Assembly: GCA_002427745.1 (NCBI GenBank)
Contig: DIYF01000177.1
Location: 124,001-188,000, forward strand
Reading direction: 5' to 3'
Origin: Roseivirga sp. UBA6061
GTDB lineage: Bacteria > Bacteroidota > Bacteroidia > Cytophagales > Cyclobacteriaceae
DNA: 64,000 nt
The notes beneath the pieces are model-generated. The model saw nothing but the letters and a program-made list of their open reading frames with translations. It searched no databases and was not told where the DNA came from. Both the position numbers and the translations under genes were made by a program. This document shows positions 17,593 to 27,055 of this stretch, piece by piece; position 1 is the first letter of the stretch; every line of letters starts with the position of its first letter.

Positions 17593-18808
17593 AAAAGGCA
17601 GACATATATAAGTTAAATGCTGAGAGAATGACGATAAAAGCGGCCAGCTTCATATTGAGTTCTTTACGCGTAAGGCCTAACATTGCGAAAACCCGGGCAC
17701 ACCACAAAACCTGCCAGCAAATCAGGAAAGTCCTGAATTCTTCCCAGTTCATGACAAAAAGCAAAATGAAAAAGCAGGCTACAAATGAAAGATCAAACCA
17801 GTTCTGAAACCTCACTTTCTTGTTAATCACCAGAATGATATTGATGACATAATACGTGCCTGTAAGGAAAATGAGAGGTGCGAAAACTTTGAGATACGGG
17901 ACAAAGCCCTGCCAGTTTTCAAGATAGCTTTCAATCAGGAAAGAGGTGACCGAGGGAAAAAAGACAGTGCCCAACTCCAAAACAAGCAGCACCCCAGTGA
18001 TGGGCAGTATGAGTTGCTTTCCCTTATTCCCTTCTTCTCCTACCCTGGGTAAAAAATAACCGTTTAAACCGGAGGCCAGCATAGTAATGGGCATATAGAC
18101 TACACTCTGCATTCTGTTGGAATAGCCGAGAGCCTCACTACCGTAAAGGCCGAAAATGGTCTGCTTCTCAAAGTAACGGGTAAAGAAATTAATGAGGTTT
18201 TGTCCGAGGTATGAAAAATTCTCCTTTCCCGTCTTTTCCATCCGTAGCTTTAGTCCGGAGGATTGTAAGAAACGCGAGCTCATAAATAAAAAATAAACCA
18301 GCGAGTTGAGGCCTATCAACACAAGGAAATAGTGAGGGAGATAAAAATCCACCACACCCAGCGCCAGCAATGATATCAGGCATATGACAGGTAATATTTC
18401 TGCGGTGTAGACCCTGTTGAATGATTTTTTTGAAATCCAGAAATTCCGGGCCAGCATATTAAATGCAAAAAACGCAGCATACAGTGGATAGTACCAAAGC
18501 CCTGCCACCTGAAAGTCGAACTCAAAAAGAGAAAGAACAGAAAAAGACAGAACCACATACAACAAAGAAACTACCGCTACTCTCAGGAAGCAGGTAATGA
18601 TCAGCTGAGGTTCTTTACTTTTGAGAATTACATTCGAATACCCAAGCTCCAGTGCTATACCCGAAAGTGAGTAGAAGGCAATGTACAGGCCCGCCACACC
18701 AAAATCATCAGGACCATAGCGTGTCATCAGATACACAGAAGCCACTAAATTGATCAGTGGCTTGGCACCGTAAGACAGTATTGAGTTAAATAAATGTCTG
18801 AAGTTCAT
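17585..18808 (-). CDS. Wzx-type flippase / polysaccharide biosynthesis membrane protein
   Basis: A 407-residue polytopic protein of about 11-12 membrane segments. The N terminus FNSILSYGAKPLINLVASVY followed by RYGPDDFGVAGLYIAFYSL matches the oligosaccharide flippase (PST/MOP exporter) family. That family moves undecaprenyl-linked repeat units from the cytoplasmic to the periplasmic side. Its location beside a Wzy-like gene and chain-length gene supports a Wzx/Wzy-dependent pathway. It lies 27 bases downstream of gmd. Confidence 0.85.
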   Translation of the reverse strand: MNFRHLFNSILSYGAKPLINLVASVYLMTRYGPDDFGVAGLYIAFYSLSGIALELGYSNVILKSKEPQLIITCFLRVAVVSLLYVVLSFSVLSLFEFDFQVAGLWYYPLYAAFFAFNMLARNFWISKKSFNRVYTAEILPVICLISLLALGVVDFYLPHYFLVLIGLNSLVYFLFMSSRFLQSSGLKLRMEKTGKENFSYLGQNLINFFTRYFEKQTIFGLYGSEALGYSNRMQSVVYMPITMLASGLNGYFLPRVGEEGNKGKQLILPITGVLLVLELGTVFFPSVTSFLIESYLENWQGFVPYLKVFAPLIFLTGTYYVINIILVINKKVRFQNWFDLSFVACFFILLFVMNWEEFRTFLICWQVLWCARVFAMLGLTRKELNMKLAAFIVILSAFNLYMSAFYG

Positions 18809-18835
18809 CGGGTGCTCTCACAAAAGAGAGAAAAC

Positions 18836-19978
18836 CTACTCGTTGTTGTAAGACTTGTTATACCCGTTTTCCTCTAATAGTTTTTCTTTCTTAAATAACT
18901 GAAAATCGGCATTCATCATGTCCTTCACCAGCTCTTCGAGCGAATACTTCGGCTCCCAGCCCAGTTTGGTCCTAGCTTTTTCAGCATCCCCTATCAACAG
19001 ATCTACTTCGGTAGGTCTGAAGTATCTCTCGTCAATTTTCAATATGACAGCCCCCACTTGCAGACCTTCAGGTAAGCTGATCTCCAGCTCTTCAAGCTTG
19101 TCCTTGTTGATGCCGGCAATGTGGCCTGTTTCATCAATGCCCTCTCCTGAAAATCCGATTTCGATGCCTACTTCGGCAAAAGCCATTTTTACAAAGTCGC
19201 GTACTTTGGTAGTTTTTCCGGTGGCTATGACAAAGTCTTCCGGCTCATCCTGCTGCAGTATTCTCCACATGGCCTCGACATAGTCTTTTGCATGGCCCCA
19301 GTCTCTTTTAGCATCGAGGTTTCCAAGATAGATAACATCCTGAAGCCCCAGGACAATGCGCGAGGCTGCACGCGTGATCTTACGCGTAATAAACGTCTCT
19401 CCTCTCAGGGGTGACTCGTGATTGAACAGAATACCATTGGTAGCGAACATACCATAGGCTTCCCGGTAGTTAACTGTAATCCAATAGCCGTATAGCTTGG
19501 CCACTGCATAAGGTGATCTGGGGTAGAATGGTGTGGTTTCAGACTGTGGAACTGCCTGTACCAGTCCATACAACTCAGAAGTAGATGCCTGGTAGACCCT
19601 TGTCTTTTCAGTAAGGCCAAGCAATCTGATGGCTTCCAGAATTCTCAAACAACCCAGCGCATCTGCATTGGCGGTATACTCAGGTGTATCAAAGCTTACC
19701 CTGACATGGCTCATTGCGGCCAGATTATAAATTTCATCCGGCTGTACCTCCTGAATGATCCGTGTAAGGTTCATAGAGTCTGTCATATCACCATAGTGTA
19801 AAAACAGACGGTTACCTTCCTTATGCGGATCTTCAAAAATGTGGTCAATACGTTGTGTATTAAAGAGGCTACTTCGTCTTTTGATTCCATGCACCTCATA
19901 TCCCTTTTCCAGGAGTAATTCGGCCAGATACGCTCCGTCCTGCCCTGTAATTCCCGTAATTAATGCGACTTTACTCAT
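18836..19978 (-). CDS. gmd: GDP-mannose 4,6-dehydratase
   Basis: A 380-residue extended SDR that turns GDP-D-mannose into GDP-4-keto-6-deoxy-D-mannose. Clear family motifs are [36 protein letters not shown], the catalytic STSELYG and [10 protein letters not shown] (Tyr-x3-Lys), and [19 protein letters not shown]. The length is normal. Its start overlaps the stop of the colD gene by 4 bases (ATGA). With the next two genes it forms a GDP-colitose route; enzymes making GDP-mannose are outside the window. Confidence 0.97.
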   Translation of the reverse strand: MSKVALITGITGQDGAYLAELLLEKGYEVHGIKRRSSLFNTQRIDHIFEDPHKEGNRLFLHYGDMTDSMNLTRIIQEVQPDEIYNLAAMSHVRVSFDTPEYTANADALGCLRILEAIRLLGLTEKTRVYQASTSELYGLVQAVPQSETTPFYPRSPYAVAKLYGYWITVNYREAYGMFATNGILFNHESPLRGETFITRKITRAASRIVLGLQDVIYLGNLDAKRDWGHAKDYVEAMWRILQQDEPEDFVIATGKTTKVRDFVKMAFAEVGIEIGFSGEGIDETGHIAGINKDKLEELEISLPEGLQVGAVILKIDERYFRPTEVDLLIGDAEKARTKLGWEPKYSLEELVKDMMNADFQLFKKEKLLEENGYNKSYNNE

Positions 19979-21153
19979 ATCAGTATTGTTGACAACCTCT
20001 TTTGTATCTGGGTAAGTTCTTCTTTTACATTGTAGTGATGATTACCAATGAAAAACCCGTTCCTGTCCAGGTAATCTGAATTTTTTAGTTCATTGTGAAT
20101 CTCGTAATCAAAGTGCTCAAGCACCGGCATGTTGGCAAAATTGCCCGAAACGATAGGTCTGCACTCTACACCCATCTCTGTCAGCTCATTCACCACCTCA
20201 TCTCTTTTGCCTTCAAGATCGCCCTCCAGTATTATAGAGAAACCAAACCATGAGCTGCTGCCTGTTTCCTGCTGTATTCTGATACCCTCCGTACTGGCAA
20301 AGGTTTCCTGAAACCAGGCGGCATTTGATCTTCTTTCAGCCAGCAGACCCGAAAGCTTATTCAGCTGATGGACACCAATAGCTCCTGAGAGCTCGAGCGG
20401 CCTTAGGTTATACCCCGGCAGCACAAAATTGAAAGCCTCATAGAAGGGGTTATCCAGGTTCTTACTGATGAGATGATTTTTATCAGGAAGGTTCCTTGTC
20501 CACCCATGGGCTCTGATTGACAGAAGAATATGATGGAGCTCTTCATTTTCTGTAAGAACAAACCCTCCTTCCATGGTTGAAATGTGATGGCTGAAAAAAG
20601 TGGAGAATGTGCCCATAATCCCGAAAGTGCCTGCCATTTTATTGTCAAAAGTGGCTCCCATTGACTCACAGTTATCCTCCAGGAGGTAAATATTCTTCCC
20701 TTCAACAATCTTATTAAGGGCATTAAAATCATTTGGATTACCCAGCAGGTTTACGGCAAAGATCAGCCTTGTCTTATCAGTAATGGCCGAAGCCACCTCG
20801 TTCAGATCAAAGTTCAGGGTCTCAGGATTAATGTCTACAAACTTCAGTTTGAGACCATACTGCTGCAAAGGAGCATAGGTAGTAGACCAGGAAACTGCAG
20901 GAACGATGACTTCATCCCCTCTTTTCAGCTTATTCTCCTTGACAAAAAACAAGGCCGCCACTGCCAGAAGATTGGCTGATGACCCTGAGTTTACCATAAC
21001 AGCGTATTTAGAACCAAACCATTGTGCTGCCCGGGCTTCAAATTCAGAAACACGGGCTCCCATAGTAAAGCGTCCGCTCTTCATTACTTCCTGCATGGCC
21101 TCCAACTCTGCGTTGTCCCAGGACTCACATGCCAGTGGATAATTAATTTTCAT
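19975..21153 (-). CDS. colD: GDP-4-keto-6-deoxy-D-mannose 3-dehydratase
   Basis: A 392-residue DegT/aspartate-aminotransferase-fold PLP enzyme. The sequence closely follows E. coli ColD as I remember it, from the N-terminal INYPLA to [14 protein letters not shown] near the end. The decisive feature is [12 protein letters not shown] at residues 187-197: the PLP lysine of ordinary aminotransferases is replaced by His189, equivalent to the catalytic His of ColD. This predicts removal of the 3-hydroxyl rather than transamination, giving GDP-4-keto-3,6-dideoxy-mannose. A perosamine synthase would need the Lys. It overlaps its neighbours by 4 and 11 bases. Confidence 0.93.
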   Translation of the reverse strand: MKINYPLACESWDNAELEAMQEVMKSGRFTMGARVSEFEARAAQWFGSKYAVMVNSGSSANLLAVAALFFVKENKLKRGDEVIVPAVSWSTTYAPLQQYGLKLKFVDINPETLNFDLNEVASAITDKTRLIFAVNLLGNPNDFNALNKIVEGKNIYLLEDNCESMGATFDNKMAGTFGIMGTFSTFFSHHISTMEGGFVLTENEELHHILLSIRAHGWTRNLPDKNHLISKNLDNPFYEAFNFVLPGYNLRPLELSGAIGVHQLNKLSGLLAERRSNAAWFQETFASTEGIRIQQETGSSSWFGFSIILEGDLEGKRDEVVNELTEMGVECRPIVSGNFANMPVLEHFDYEIHNELKNSDYLDRNGFFIGNHHYNVKEELTQIQKRLSTILI

Positions 21154-22066
21154 TGGCTAATAGCTCTTGATAGTATTGATAAGTTTCTCTGATACCTGTT
21201 TCCAGGTCGTATGTACTCTTAACTCCCAGCTCATTCATAATGGAGATATCGACAAGTTTCTGCCTCATCCCCTCAGGCTTTGTAGTGTCGTATTGAAACT
21301 CTGCCTCATAACCCAGTACCTCAGCTACTTTTTCGTAATACTCTTTGATGGAGTGGTCATAGCCGATGCCTACATTCATGACAGATGGCATTTGATCAAA
21401 TTTATCTACCAGTTGCCATACGACTCCGGCAAAATCAGTGGCATACATGAACTCCCTTCGGACACTGCCGGTACCCCAGATTACCACATCATTTCCGGTG
21501 CGTTTACTCTCAAGTACTTTTAAGACAATTGCGGGAATCAGGTGCGATTTAATCGGGTCAAATTTGTCCCACTTTCCATAAAGGTTACAGGGCACAATGG
21601 TTTTATAGCTTAGCTCCTCGTCTGTATTACTGATGAAATCACACAGCTTATAGGCATAACTCTTGGCAATAGCGTAGCCTTCGTTGGTAGGTTCAAAAGG
21701 ACCCGAAAGCAGACTTTCTTCTTTGAGCGGATTTACGGCTTCACGCGGGTACATGCAGGAGCTACCCAGGTTAATCATCTTTTTGATTCTCAGCTCTTTT
21801 GCTGCATTGATCAAATGATCTGCCATCAGTGTGTTTTCTCTCAAAAACTCTACCGGATGGTTAATATTTTCCTGAATACCGCCCACTCTTCCGGCACAGT
21901 GAATAATCATATCAGGTCTGCGCGCTTTCAGGTATGATGCTACCTGCTCTTTGGAGAGCAGGTTAAGTTCTTTACTCGTTGGCTTTAGCAGATCATGTTG
22001 TGTAGGGCAGGTATCTGACAAGTTTCTTCCCACCATACCAGTGGCACCGGTAATTAGTATTCTCAT
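21143..22066 (-). CDS. GDP-L-fucose/GDP-L-colitose synthase-like epimerase-reductase
   Basis: A 307-residue SDR of the GMER family (Fcl and ColC), which performs 5-epimerisation and 4-reduction on GDP-4-keto sugars. Motifs: ILITGATGMVGRN, LGSSCMYP with Ser and Cys, the Tyr-Lys pair in NEGYAIAKSYAYKLC, NLYGKWDKFDPIKSHLIPA with the His, and GTGSVRREFMYATDFA. Because colD follows immediately, the natural product in this locus is more likely GDP-L-colitose than GDP-L-fucose. Both are possible, as GMER and ColC cannot be told apart by eye. Confidence 0.85.
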   Translation of the reverse strand: MRILITGATGMVGRNLSDTCPTQHDLLKPTSKELNLLSKEQVASYLKARRPDMIIHCAGRVGGIQENINHPVEFLRENTLMADHLINAAKELRIKKMINLGSSCMYPREAVNPLKEESLLSGPFEPTNEGYAIAKSYAYKLCDFISNTDEELSYKTIVPCNLYGKWDKFDPIKSHLIPAIVLKVLESKRTGNDVVIWGTGSVRREFMYATDFAGVVWQLVDKFDQMPSVMNVGIGYDHSIKEYYEKVAEVLGYEAEFQYDTTKPEGMRQKLVDISIMNELGVKSTYDLETGIRETYQYYQELLANEN

Positions 22067-22117
22067 AAATGCTTATAGGTGAATATTGACAAAGCTCAAA
22101 AGAAGCATGAGCATGAC

Positions 22118-23164
22118 TTATTTCCGGGTAAAGAGGCCTTTGGAGATAACAAACCCCATTGATAACAGAAGCCCCACTGCAAAGAACCCGATCACAATGA
22201 TTTTTCTCTTAGGTGAATAGCGAAGGGGAGGGATACTGATAGGCTCTATTTCCACAAAAACCTGCGTGGCTTCTTCTACTTTTATTTTGGCATCCTCCAG
22301 TTGCTGGGCTAATGCACTGTATACATTGAATGCCAGGTCATGTTCATTCTGAAGCCTGGTTTGTTCAGCCTGCGCTCCCTTCATAGAGAGACGTATATTT
22401 CCATCCAGGAAGTTTGAAAGTTCCTTTTGCTTTTCTTCATAAGCTGCCTTCTTGATATCTACCTGAGAAGAGATAAAATCAAGCTGCCTCTGATCTTTGG
22501 CTTTGTAGTATTCTATCACATAGTTGGTTATGTATTCTCTGGTGAATTTCGCTACCTGGGCGCTTACCACCGCATCCTGCATTTTCGCGAAGATGGAAAC
22601 ATAACCAAACTGCCTGTCCACCGATACACTGATACGGCTTCTGAGCTCTTTCAGAATAAGCGTTTCCGGTTGGCTAAGCCTTATAAAGTCATTTGCCTGT
22701 TCGACCTCCGTTGCCAGTTTGGGCTGCTCATCAGAGCCAAACCATACAGTCGGTCTGCTCATCACCCATCCTACAATTCCCAGGTCTGCGTGCTCGCTGA
22801 AATATGTTCCCAAAGTCATGGTTTCATTCAGGCGCTCGAAGTAGTACTCCTGATCTCTGAGCTCAATAAGAAAGCTCGTAGAACCTACTATACCTGCATA
22901 GAGTTCAGGGTTAATCCCTTCCTCTCCTCCGGCAATACCTGAAAGGTTTATACCAGCCAGACCAGCCAGATTACCAAGAGAACCGATTCCTGAACTTGAT
23001 TGGGCTTCAGGGAGAAGCACCGTACCGGATTGCCATTCTTTAGGAGCTGTCAATGCATAAATGACACCAATGACAATAAATACTGCGCAAACCTTAATAA
23101 TAAATGATTTGCGGGTCCAAACCATGGTATACAGCTCGGCTATCGATATGTCTTGAGATTTCAA
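22118..23164 (-). CDS. Wzz/chain-length determinant family protein (right copy)
   Basis: Inner-membrane co-polymerase of 348 residues, paralogous to the protein at 1919-2995. Membrane segment near 22-40 (SFIIKVCAVFIVIGVIYAL), then the signature PKEWQSGTVLLPEAQ. The periplasmic part is rich in charged helix (about 220-300). A conserved proline motif SIPPLRYSPKRK precedes the C-terminal membrane helix. No kinase domain. It lies 20 bases after the SLBB export gene and before the colitose genes, so this copy is positioned to serve the main Wzx/Wzy cluster. Confidence 0.85.
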   Translation of the reverse strand: MKSQDISIAELYTMVWTRKSFIIKVCAVFIVIGVIYALTAPKEWQSGTVLLPEAQSSSGIGSLGNLAGLAGINLSGIAGGEEGINPELYAGIVGSTSFLIELRDQEYYFERLNETMTLGTYFSEHADLGIVGWVMSRPTVWFGSDEQPKLATEVEQANDFIRLSQPETLILKELRSRISVSVDRQFGYVSIFAKMQDAVVSAQVAKFTREYITNYVIEYYKAKDQRQLDFISSQVDIKKAAYEEKQKELSNFLDGNIRLSMKGAQAEQTRLQNEHDLAFNVYSALAQQLEDAKIKVEEATQVFVEIEPISIPPLRYSPKRKIIVIGFFAVGLLLSMGFVISKGLFTRK

Positions 23165-23184
23165 ATCCTTATTCGTTTAATCTG

Positions 23185-25890
23185 CTAATTGCTCAATCGA
23201 TCTATCACCAAAGCCAGTGTGGCCACTGATCCGGTAGCGGCTATAATAGATTGCAAATTGATCCCTGGTCTTTCAGGTTTTCTACTGACAAGAATGGTTG
23301 AGCCAGGTTCCACTTTTGGGAAAAACTTGAAGAATAAAAACCTGCGCGTTTGTCTTCTTCTACCATTAGGATACTGTACATAGCTACGCCCCTTTTTGGC
23401 ATTTGATGTAAAACCTCCGGATTCATTGATGTAGTCTTTGAAAGTCATAGAGGCATCATAACGTACGTTCAGAGGCGATATTACCTCTCCGGCTACTCTT
23501 ACAGTTTCGAGTTTGGGAGGTATAGAAATAACATCTCCTTCTCTCATAATGAAATCATATTTAGAACCCGGATTGCTCAGAATTTCATTCAGATCGAGGA
23601 TGGTTGGTTCTTCTTCCGGTAGCTCTTCATCTGATGAGATTGAGTCGGAAGCAACAATCTCCTGGGTCAATTCCCTCGTGACACGCAGCCCGACAGCTTC
23701 TTCTTTCTGGGCTTTTCTTCTCTTGATGTCTTCTTCAATTTCTCCCAGCCTCTCAAAGAGTTCACGCCTGGCCTGATTGAAGTTATCCGAGGTATCGGCC
23801 TCAATCTTCTTTCTTAATTCATCAAGCTTTTCAAGATTAACCTCTGAGTCAGTCAGTTTTTCGGCAAACTCTGTTTTTCTGATAAGAATGGCACCTTCCG
23901 GATAGGCATATTTTGTTAGTCCCTGCGCACGCGTGATGATATCTGAGATTCTTTCATCTTTTCTGCTCAGTGAGTATACTCCGGGGCTCATCACCTCTCC
24001 TTCTACCTTTACCTGCTGCTGGATATTATAGTTTTGCGTTCTTCTGATATATATCTGGTCGAAAGGCTGAATGAAAATACCACTGCCATTGGCCAGGTTG
24101 AGCGATTCATCGATATCCATGGTGATAATCTCAGACAATCGGTCTTCAGCGCCTTCCTTGTTTCTTCTTGATATCTCTACACTGGCACCTGAAGCACCCT
24201 GGGCAAGTCCTCCGGCCAGAATTATCAGGTCTTCAACAGTCATTCTTTCGAAGAAATTATATACGCCTGACCTGGCTACCTCTCCGATAATCTCTACATA
24301 AAACTCCTCATTAAGGTCGTAAATGGAGCTTATTTTCACCCTGTCTTCGCGTTGGAGCAGAATGTCCTCATCGGCTCCGCTAAGCACGCGACCAAGATCA
24401 AAGGGGATGGTTTCCTGAGAAAAATCGTCTCTCATTCGGTAAATCGTACCCCGGGTCATATAAGCACTGCCTTTAGGCCCGTTCGCCTTCTCTATGAGTT
24501 GTCTCACTGTAAGTCCTTCAGTGAGTTGATACTCTCCCTCAAGAAAAACAGCACCTTCAATCAGGACACGGTTGTTATACTGGTTATCTATTGTTCTGAC
24601 AACCACGTTATCCCCGTCCTGCAGCTCGACTTTATCAAAATCTTCCAGGGTCACATTCAATATCTGTCTGCCGCTGTTTCCGTTTCTCCAAACGGTAATA
24701 AAAGACTTGAATGCCTCACTACCGAAACCTCCGGCATACTTTAACAGATCCGAGAACTTTTCTCCTTCCTTGAATTCATAGATGCCCGGGCGTTTTACCT
24801 CACCCTCAACCTCTACCTTAGCATGGTATAATTTTACAATGACTACGTCTCCATCACGCAGTAACTCATCATTGGGCCTGATGCCGTCCACCAAAAAATC
24901 ATAGAGATCAATTTCTGCCTTAAGCTTGTTATCCCTCATAAGTTTGACAGAACGGAAAGTACCGTCCTTCTCAGGGCCTCCGGCTGCATGCAATGCCGTA
25001 AAAACACTTGACAGAGAATTTAGTGCATAATTACCGGGACTGTTGACCTCACCTACAATCGTAACATTAATAGTTCGGATATTTCCCAGACTCACCTGAT
25101 AAAAGATAGTAGGCTCCTGGCCATTGGAAGACTTTAACCCCCCATACACCTGACTCAGCCGATTGATGATCTTTTTTTCGGCCGCCTCTATGGTCAGCCC
25201 GTTCACATATACGGGGCTTAAATCTTCCGGCCTGACTGAGCCTTCAGGGCTCACTTTCAGGCTCCAGTACTGCTGTGTGGCCCCCCATAAATCGACTACG
25301 ATCTCATCCCCCGGGCCAAGTACATAGTTCTTAGGAGTAGGTATGTTAAGATTAGGTGTAAAATTGAGGTTTTCAGATCTGAATAAAGAAAACCCGAATA
25401 TCTTCTCTTCTTCTTCTGTAGGTACCTCAAAAGCCTCAGGACTGACAAGGCGACCAAAAATTTCATCCTCTGATTGTATCGGAATAGTTCTTCCTGCCAG
25501 CATTTGACCTTGATCTAACTGCTGATCACTGCCTGTAACAACTCCCAGTTGCTCAACTCTTCTTCTCAGCTTCACTATTTCACTTTCGGGCATTCCTCTT
25601 TGTCTCGCAAATGCTTCCAGCTGACTTTGTGTATATCCACTGTTTTGTGCCTGCCTGACATAGTTCAGTAATTGCTCATCAGAAAAATCATCAACGTTGA
25701 TAGTTGTTAAATCTGTGTTGCTCAATGACTGCGCGTAGCTCTCTGGAGTACTATAGAACAGGAAAGTCAAAATTATCCCACTGAGTAAGACCTTGGCCAG
25801 CAGGTTCATTGGATTGCCACTTGAACAGGCTGTCAACTTCATCATTGGTCTGGACATTGGTTTAGCATTTTTCTCCGGTTTCGGATACAT
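23185..25890 (-). CDS. SLBB-domain polysaccharide export outer-membrane protein (right copy)
   Basis: A 901-residue exporter closely similar along its length to the one at 3004-5649. Both share the DEQ-rich N-terminal helical segment, YVLGPGDEIVVDLWGATQ, a series of SLBB repeats (VTIVGEVNSPGNYAL, VEVEGEVKRPGIYEF, VLIEGAVFLEGEYQL, VEIIGEVARSGVY, VKVEGEVMSPGVY) and the same final residues GSVATLALVIDRLSN. A signal peptide with hydrophobic core at about 29-48 is visible; the true start may be an internal Met (12, 17 or 28). Together with the adjacent Wzz it forms the envelope-spanning export channel. Confidence 0.9.
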   Translation of the reverse strand: MYPKPEKNAKPMSRPMMKLTACSSGNPMNLLAKVLLSGIILTFLFYSTPESYAQSLSNTDLTTINVDDFSDEQLLNYVRQAQNSGYTQSQLEAFARQRGMPESEIVKLRRRVEQLGVVTGSDQQLDQGQMLAGRTIPIQSEDEIFGRLVSPEAFEVPTEEEEKIFGFSLFRSENLNFTPNLNIPTPKNYVLGPGDEIVVDLWGATQQYWSLKVSPEGSVRPEDLSPVYVNGLTIEAAEKKIINRLSQVYGGLKSSNGQEPTIFYQVSLGNIRTINVTIVGEVNSPGNYALNSLSSVFTALHAAGGPEKDGTFRSVKLMRDNKLKAEIDLYDFLVDGIRPNDELLRDGDVVIVKLYHAKVEVEGEVKRPGIYEFKEGEKFSDLLKYAGGFGSEAFKSFITVWRNGNSGRQILNVTLEDFDKVELQDGDNVVVRTIDNQYNNRVLIEGAVFLEGEYQLTEGLTVRQLIEKANGPKGSAYMTRGTIYRMRDDFSQETIPFDLGRVLSGADEDILLQREDRVKISSIYDLNEEFYVEIIGEVARSGVYNFFERMTVEDLIILAGGLAQGASGASVEISRRNKEGAEDRLSEIITMDIDESLNLANGSGIFIQPFDQIYIRRTQNYNIQQQVKVEGEVMSPGVYSLSRKDERISDIITRAQGLTKYAYPEGAILIRKTEFAEKLTDSEVNLEKLDELRKKIEADTSDNFNQARRELFERLGEIEEDIKRRKAQKEEAVGLRVTRELTQEIVASDSISSDEELPEEEPTILDLNEILSNPGSKYDFIMREGDVISIPPKLETVRVAGEVISPLNVRYDASMTFKDYINESGGFTSNAKKGRSYVQYPNGRRRQTRRFLFFKFFPKVEPGSTILVSRKPERPGINLQSIIAATGSVATLALVIDRLSN

Positions 25891-25915
25891 TACAATTTTC
25901 TTTAGTTCCGGCTAC

Positions 25916-26419
25916 TTATCTGGCCAGATCAAGCTTATTAATAGAAACTTCTGCCTGGAGTTCCAGACCCAGGCTTTGAAGTTGTAAGAGCGCCTTATTA
26001 CCCCTTCTTTCGACAACGACTCCTTCCTCACCTCTCAGAGGTCCGGCACTTATCATGGCCCGGTCTCCTGCAGCAATGGCTACAGATTTTATTTCCTGAG
26101 GAAACTCCTGCAAGAACAGCTTAATGGCATCAATCTCATTTTGACGAATGACCACAGGTTTTTTAAGCCAGAAGACCGAGCTTACGATAGATGGATCAGT
26201 GAGTATCTGCTGCCTTTCAGCCTCATTCACCCTGGCAAAAATGTAGGATGAAAAAACAGGTTCTTTGATCTTCTTCTTCCTGTCTGACCATTGCTTTATT
26301 ACAGTGGTAGTAGGACAGTATACCTCCAGACCTTTAGACAAAAGCCTTTCTGCCGCCTTTTTCTCATTCCTGGGCTTGGTATAAAAAGCCGTCCAATATG
26401 TATCTTTCTTAATGCTCAT
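25916..26419 (-). CDS. UpxY-family (NusG-like) transcription antiterminator
   Basis: About 167 residues from the ATG at 26417-26419, which begins MSIKKDTYWTAFYTKPRNEK. An ATG ten codons earlier is possible but increases the overlap with the upstream gene from 11 to 41 bases. An NGN domain comes first (about 1-105, with VYCPTTTVIKQWSDRKKKIK and PVFSSYIFARV). A KOW-like C-terminal domain follows (AGDRAMISAGPLRGEEGVVV). UpxY proteins in Bacteroides keep RNA polymerase moving through long capsule operons, and this gene stands at the head of a unit of more than 20 kb. Binding to RNA polymerase is inferred from the family. Confidence 0.9.
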   Translation of the reverse strand: MSIKKDTYWTAFYTKPRNEKKAAERLLSKGLEVYCPTTTVIKQWSDRKKKIKEPVFSSYIFARVNEAERQQILTDPSIVSSVFWLKKPVVIRQNEIDAIKLFLQEFPQEIKSVAIAAGDRAMISAGPLRGEEGVVVERRGNKALLQLQSLGLELQAEVSINKLDLAR

Positions 26420-26999
26420 GCCAAAGAAGAAGATATGATTCACTTCCAAACTCCAGCGAGGCAGACTCTGACTCGGAGTAAATAATGTACTGTATTTTCT
26501 TGTTAATAAGATCCTCTGCTTTTTTACTTAACTGAACGAGGTACGACCTGTCGGGCTCCCCGATTAACACCAGGCTCACCACATCAGATTGTTTTCCTTT
26601 TGCCAGATCACCCGTGAGATACACCTTTTTTAGATCACCCAGTTTCTCAATTACATCCTCTACTACCTGATGCAATCCGGTTTGCTTAAGCAGTATACTC
26701 CTTACCTCTTTAAAAAGGGGAAAGCTGCTATTTGCCTTGTAAAATCTTTTGTTTCCGACATACTCAGAATCAAGCATACCGGCAGCGTGAAACCTGTTAA
26801 GCTCAAGCCTGACAGAGTTGGTACTCTCATTCAATTCATCAGCCAGCTCTCGCATATAGGACTGAGAATCAGGGTTCAGAAAAAACCTGAGTAATAAACG
26901 TATTCTTGTCTTGGATGAAATTAGAGCCTCAAGCATAGGACTGTAGATATATGGCAGGCTTCTGTCAGGGACCGGATACAGCTTCGCCACCTGAGTCAC
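26409..26999 (-). CDS. Winged-helix regulator with degenerate nucleotidyltransferase-like domain
   Basis: A 196-residue protein. Residues 22-90 look like a winged helix-turn-helix: SYMRELADELNESTNSVRLE would be the recognition region, then HAAGMLDSEYVGNKRFYKAN as the wing. Residues 115-190 resemble an MNT-type nucleotidyltransferase fold: VYLTGDLAKGKQSDVVSLVLIG corresponds to the active GS...SDxD motif but lacks its acidic pair, so it is probably inactive. The start at 26999 fits the promoter about 20 bases upstream; Met22 (26936) is an alternative. It is the first gene of the long unit and probably a locus-specific regulator, possibly acting on the palindromes in its own promoter. Confidence 0.75.
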   Translation of the reverse strand: MTQVAKLYPVPDRSLPYIYSPMLEALISSKTRIRLLLRFFLNPDSQSYMRELADELNESTNSVRLELNRFHAAGMLDSEYVGNKRFYKANSSFPLFKEVRSILLKQTGLHQVVEDVIEKLGDLKKVYLTGDLAKGKQSDVVSLVLIGEPDRSYLVQLSKKAEDLINKKIQYIIYSESESASLEFGSESYLLLWHEH

Positions 27000-27003
27000 A
27001 CAG

Positions 27004-27023
27004 ACTCATTACGAATAACGAGT
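27004..27023 (-). repeat. Imperfect inverted repeat in the leader of the regulator gene
   Basis: On the plus strand ACTCATTA, CGAA, TAACGAGT: eight-base arms with one mismatch and a four-base loop. It lies at or just downstream of the predicted transcription start, immediately before the start codon at 26999. It could be an operator or an RNA hairpin over the start region. The half-site ACTCATTA recurs at 27033-27040. Confidence 0.55.
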
Positions 27024-27036
27024 AACAAAATTACTC
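27020..27036 (-). repeat. Inverted repeat over the -7 box
   Basis: GAGTAA (27020-27025) and TTACTC (27031-27036) form a perfect six-base inverted repeat. The spacer CAAAA is inside the -7 element. A protein bound here would block the promoter. Confidence 0.6.
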
Positions 27037-27055
27037 ATTATTTGTTAGAAACAAA
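27026..27055 (-). promoter_or_regulatory. Bacteroidota promoter for the regulator-upxY-polysaccharide unit
   Basis: On the minus strand the -7 element TAATTTTG (27033 to 27026) is a perfect TAnnTTTG. A TTTG at 27055-27052 stands 18 bases upstream as the -33 element, within the spacing known for this phylum. Transcription would start near 27018-27021, giving a leader of about 20 bases before the start codon at 26999. This is the best promoter match I found in the window. Confidence 0.8.

Noticed and set aside
19975..21153. Perosamine synthase for the gene beside gmd
   Set aside because: The PLP lysine is absent and a histidine occupies its place, which fits ColD and not an aminotransferase.
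21143..22066. GDP-L-fucose as the sure end product
   Set aside because: The enzyme family allows it, but the neighbouring colD points to colitose. I left the gene symbol empty.
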